Shown here in pieces: positions 62,114 through 64,000 of a stretch of DNA of 64,000 nucleotides (its first letter is position 1; each line of letters starts with the position of its first letter). The notes beneath the pieces were generated by a model, which was not told where the DNA came from, searched no databases, and saw nothing but the letters and a program-made list of their open reading frames with translations. The stretch is from Cadophora sp. MPI-SDFR-AT-0126 (taxonomy: Eukaryota > Ascomycota > Leotiomycetes > Helotiales > Ploettnerulaceae): NCBI GenBank assembly GCA_020747065.1, contig JAGMVK010000017.1, positions 558,001 through 622,000 of the forward strand. Reading direction: 5' to 3'. The translations under genes and the position numbers were made by a program.

Positions 62114-62811
62114 TAGGCAGGTAACCTTAAGATAGCTTTTCTTGAGTCTTTTGCACATCATACATTGCGCCGTTCCGTGGGAGCGTTTTCTTCAGCCGTC
62201 AAAACCATCAAAATATACTCTGTATAAGTGATTCAATCAGCCAACTCTGCAAATTCTGACCTACTGATGATAGAATTTTCTACAAAGACCTTCTTCGTCT
62301 TCGCTGTCTAGTGGTCAAAAGGTAGTTGATCCTCCGGATGCCAATGGTGGATGAAGGAGCTTGGCAAAAAGGACTCTGAGAGTACACTTCAACTTCCGTA
62401 AGAAGAGAAGGCTCTGCTGAGCACATACAAGGGGAGGGAAGGCAGAAGAAGTGCACAGCACCAGACCTCAAGTGAAAGTGGATCGGATTGAATTGACTCA
62501 TGGACGAATTGAGTCCTGGAGCCGACTACTAGCAAACTCTTCTGGCTCTGTGCATCGCTGATATTGATTCTGCCCGTTCCTGCCAAGTAAGACTGATTGT
62601 CTGGAGATGTGCAAGTACCCGAGAATGAGCTAATTTTCTCTGATCCGCCGGTACTTGCTGGCAAAGATTACGTAACGGGAGGTATACCATGAATGAAAGT
62701 TACGACAGGTCTCCTGCACAATGCAACGCCAAAAATAAGTGCTCAAAGAAGGAGGATTTCCAGGCATTAAATTTTGCTTTCCGAACTCAACACGGTTGCT
62801 TAACGTCCCAA
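62114..62811. other. Intergenic region between convergent genes
   Basis: The 0.7-kb gap lies between the 3-prime ends of the monooxygenase and the DUF3445 gene. Nothing else is visible. Confidence 0.5.
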
Positions 62812-64000
62812 CTAGTACGGATACGCCCTAACCTCCTCCTCCTTTTCCACCTCTAACCCAGCCTCAACCTGCTCCCTATGTTTCCTATCTAAATACTCTA
62901 ATAGCACCTCCTCATACCTCTCCTTCCCCTTATACCGACTAACATCATCTCCCCAACTCCTGACCGCACTCGCCAACCTGCCCGGCACATACGGCTCCTC
63001 ACAGATCTCCGTGATCGGATGGAAGTACGTGCGGATGGTGAACACTACACCGCCGCTGCGCGGGAGGCGACGGAGAGATTGCCGCTCGGAACGGAAGTAG
63101 TGGTGTGAGATGGCCTTGTTCTTTTCCGCGGTGAACCAGCCGACTGTTCCTTCGGCGCCGTCTTCGTCGCCGATGCTGGAGGACCAGGGGAGGGAGTCGT
63201 CAACTTGGATGAAGTAGTTGTTCTGCTTTGCGTTAGATCGTTCAAACCATGATCATCGTTACCCGACTCGGTTTCGGATCAGTACGCTAGGGAACTCACT
63301 CGCTGCACAGGACCATTCGGCTGAACCCTCCGAAAGAAATTCATCATGCCCTTCTCCAACTTTGTCTTATACCCCGGCACATTCCCAGACGTGTGGATTT
63401 CACTCAGCGGCATGCCGAGCTTGTCTTCCAATTTCCAGAACCCAGCCAACAGGATCGAACCAGCGAGGAGGTAGTACTGGCCGTCCTCCTTCTCAAACAT
63501 GATGGCTAGATCATCCTGTGTCATTCGAGCGGCCATTTGCATCGGGTCTTCAATGAGTGGTCTCTCGACGATGTTGAACGATTCGCCTGTGACGAGGTTG
63601 TCCATTCCGACGGGTGTCTTCTTGTACAGAGATGGGTAGCGCTCTGGTAGGTAATCGCAGAATTCTTCAAGGAGCTCGACGGCGCCATCAAATGCTATGG
63701 GGTCAGTGTAGCTGCACTTTGAGCCGCGCTCCTCAATCCGTTTGGCTTTGTCGGCGTGAAATTTCAGGTAATGATTGTCGAGTTCTAGTAGGTATTAGTT
63801 CCTGTGTCTTGCATGTAGCTACCAGTGACACCAACTCACCAATCCACTCGTCCCAATTCATGTTTCGGAGACCCATGGTGATGTGGTAAGGTCCATGTCT
63901 GAAAGGACGGTATGCATTTGGTTTGGTGGTGTGAACGTTCCAGTTCGGCGCTGGAGGTGCAGTTGGCCGTTTGAAATCCATCGGTTCCCATACTGAGGAG
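62812..64000 (-). CDS. DUF3445 family protein (heme-dependent oxidative N-demethylase-like), 5-prime truncated
   Basis: Visible exons are 64000-63840, 63784-63300 and 63222-62812, spliced in frame at GTGAGT donors. The sequence includes MDFKRPTAPPAP, FRHGPYHITMGLRNMNWDEW, IELDNHYLKFHADKAKRI, MDNLVTGESFNIVERP, then LAIMFEKEDGQYYLLAGSIL, NNYFIQVDDSLPWSS and VVFTIRTYFHPIT. These are hallmark segments of DUF3445, which contains the heme-dependent oxidative N-demethylase alpha subunit. The frame is open at the window edge and reads SVWEP just before MDFKRP, so the true start lies beyond 64000, probably with an N-terminal membrane anchor as in other fungal members. The substrate of the fungal proteins is not established, and the C terminus here is Glu-rich. 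Confidence 0.85.

Noticed and set aside
62300..62352. tRNA-like segment with TAGTGGTCAAAAGG resembling an A box
   Set aside because: No B box (GGTTCGA) and no paired acceptor stem could be found.

Overview
The window reads as nuclear DNA of a filamentous ascomycete (Pezizomycotina). Most genes are interrupted by short introns of about 45-80 nt with GT..AG ends. The gene families are typical of that group: a HET-domain protein, two fungal rhodopsin-type (PTH11-like) membrane proteins, a Jen1 carboxylate carrier, a Mup1-type permease, a GH20 chitinolytic enzyme, and filamentous-fungal versions of MAD1, TAM41 and UBC15. A leotiomycete-like fungus is my guess, but the sequence alone does not fix the class. 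I see no tRNA, rRNA or CRISPR array.

Layout. 0-4 kb: the 3-prime part of a probable BIR1/survivin-like gene converges on MAD1, so two mitotic-fidelity genes lie tail to tail. 5-12 kb: a Mup1-type amino acid permease and a PTH11-like membrane protein. 13-17 kb: TAM41 (mitochondrial CDP-DAG synthase) and a UBC15/UBE2G-type E2. 18-28 kb: a metabolic block with a GA4-desaturase/AsaB-like protein, a broken hexose-type MFS transporter, an MBL-fold hydrolase, a peroxisomal enoyl-CoA hydratase/isomerase ending in SKL, and a Jen1 carrier. 30-39 kb: an LtrA-like membrane protein, a Cys-rich single-pass surface protein, a HET gene with an in-frame stop, and a secreted beta-N-acetylhexosaminidase. 40-50 kb: an unrecognised disordered protein, a repeat-rich gap, a secreted alpha/beta hydrolase and a second PTH11-like protein. 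50-64 kb: a NIPA-like magnesium transporter, a second repeat-rich gap, an Mpv17/PMP22 protein, a FAD monooxygenase with a doubtful junction, and a DUF3445 protein running off the right edge.

The strongest non-coding signals are in the two large gaps (42.2-45.4 and 53.1-58.5 kb). Five diverged copies of a roughly 100-bp GC-rich core, often containing GCGGCCGC, occur there. Two are on the plus strand and three on the minus strand, with 555-581 bp between successive copies, which suggests two remnants of one old tandem repeat. One copy is split by a 261-bp element with perfect 26-bp terminal inverted repeats and a 6-bp GCCCCC target duplication. The uninterrupted copies act as empty-site controls for that insertion.

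Several genes look damaged or need unusual splicing: the HET gene (TGA at codon 433), the sugar transporter (two single-base deletions and no clear start), a PTH11-like gene and the FAD monooxygenase. Two introns appear to use GC donors. All splice sites were inferred by eye from frame continuity and family similarity.
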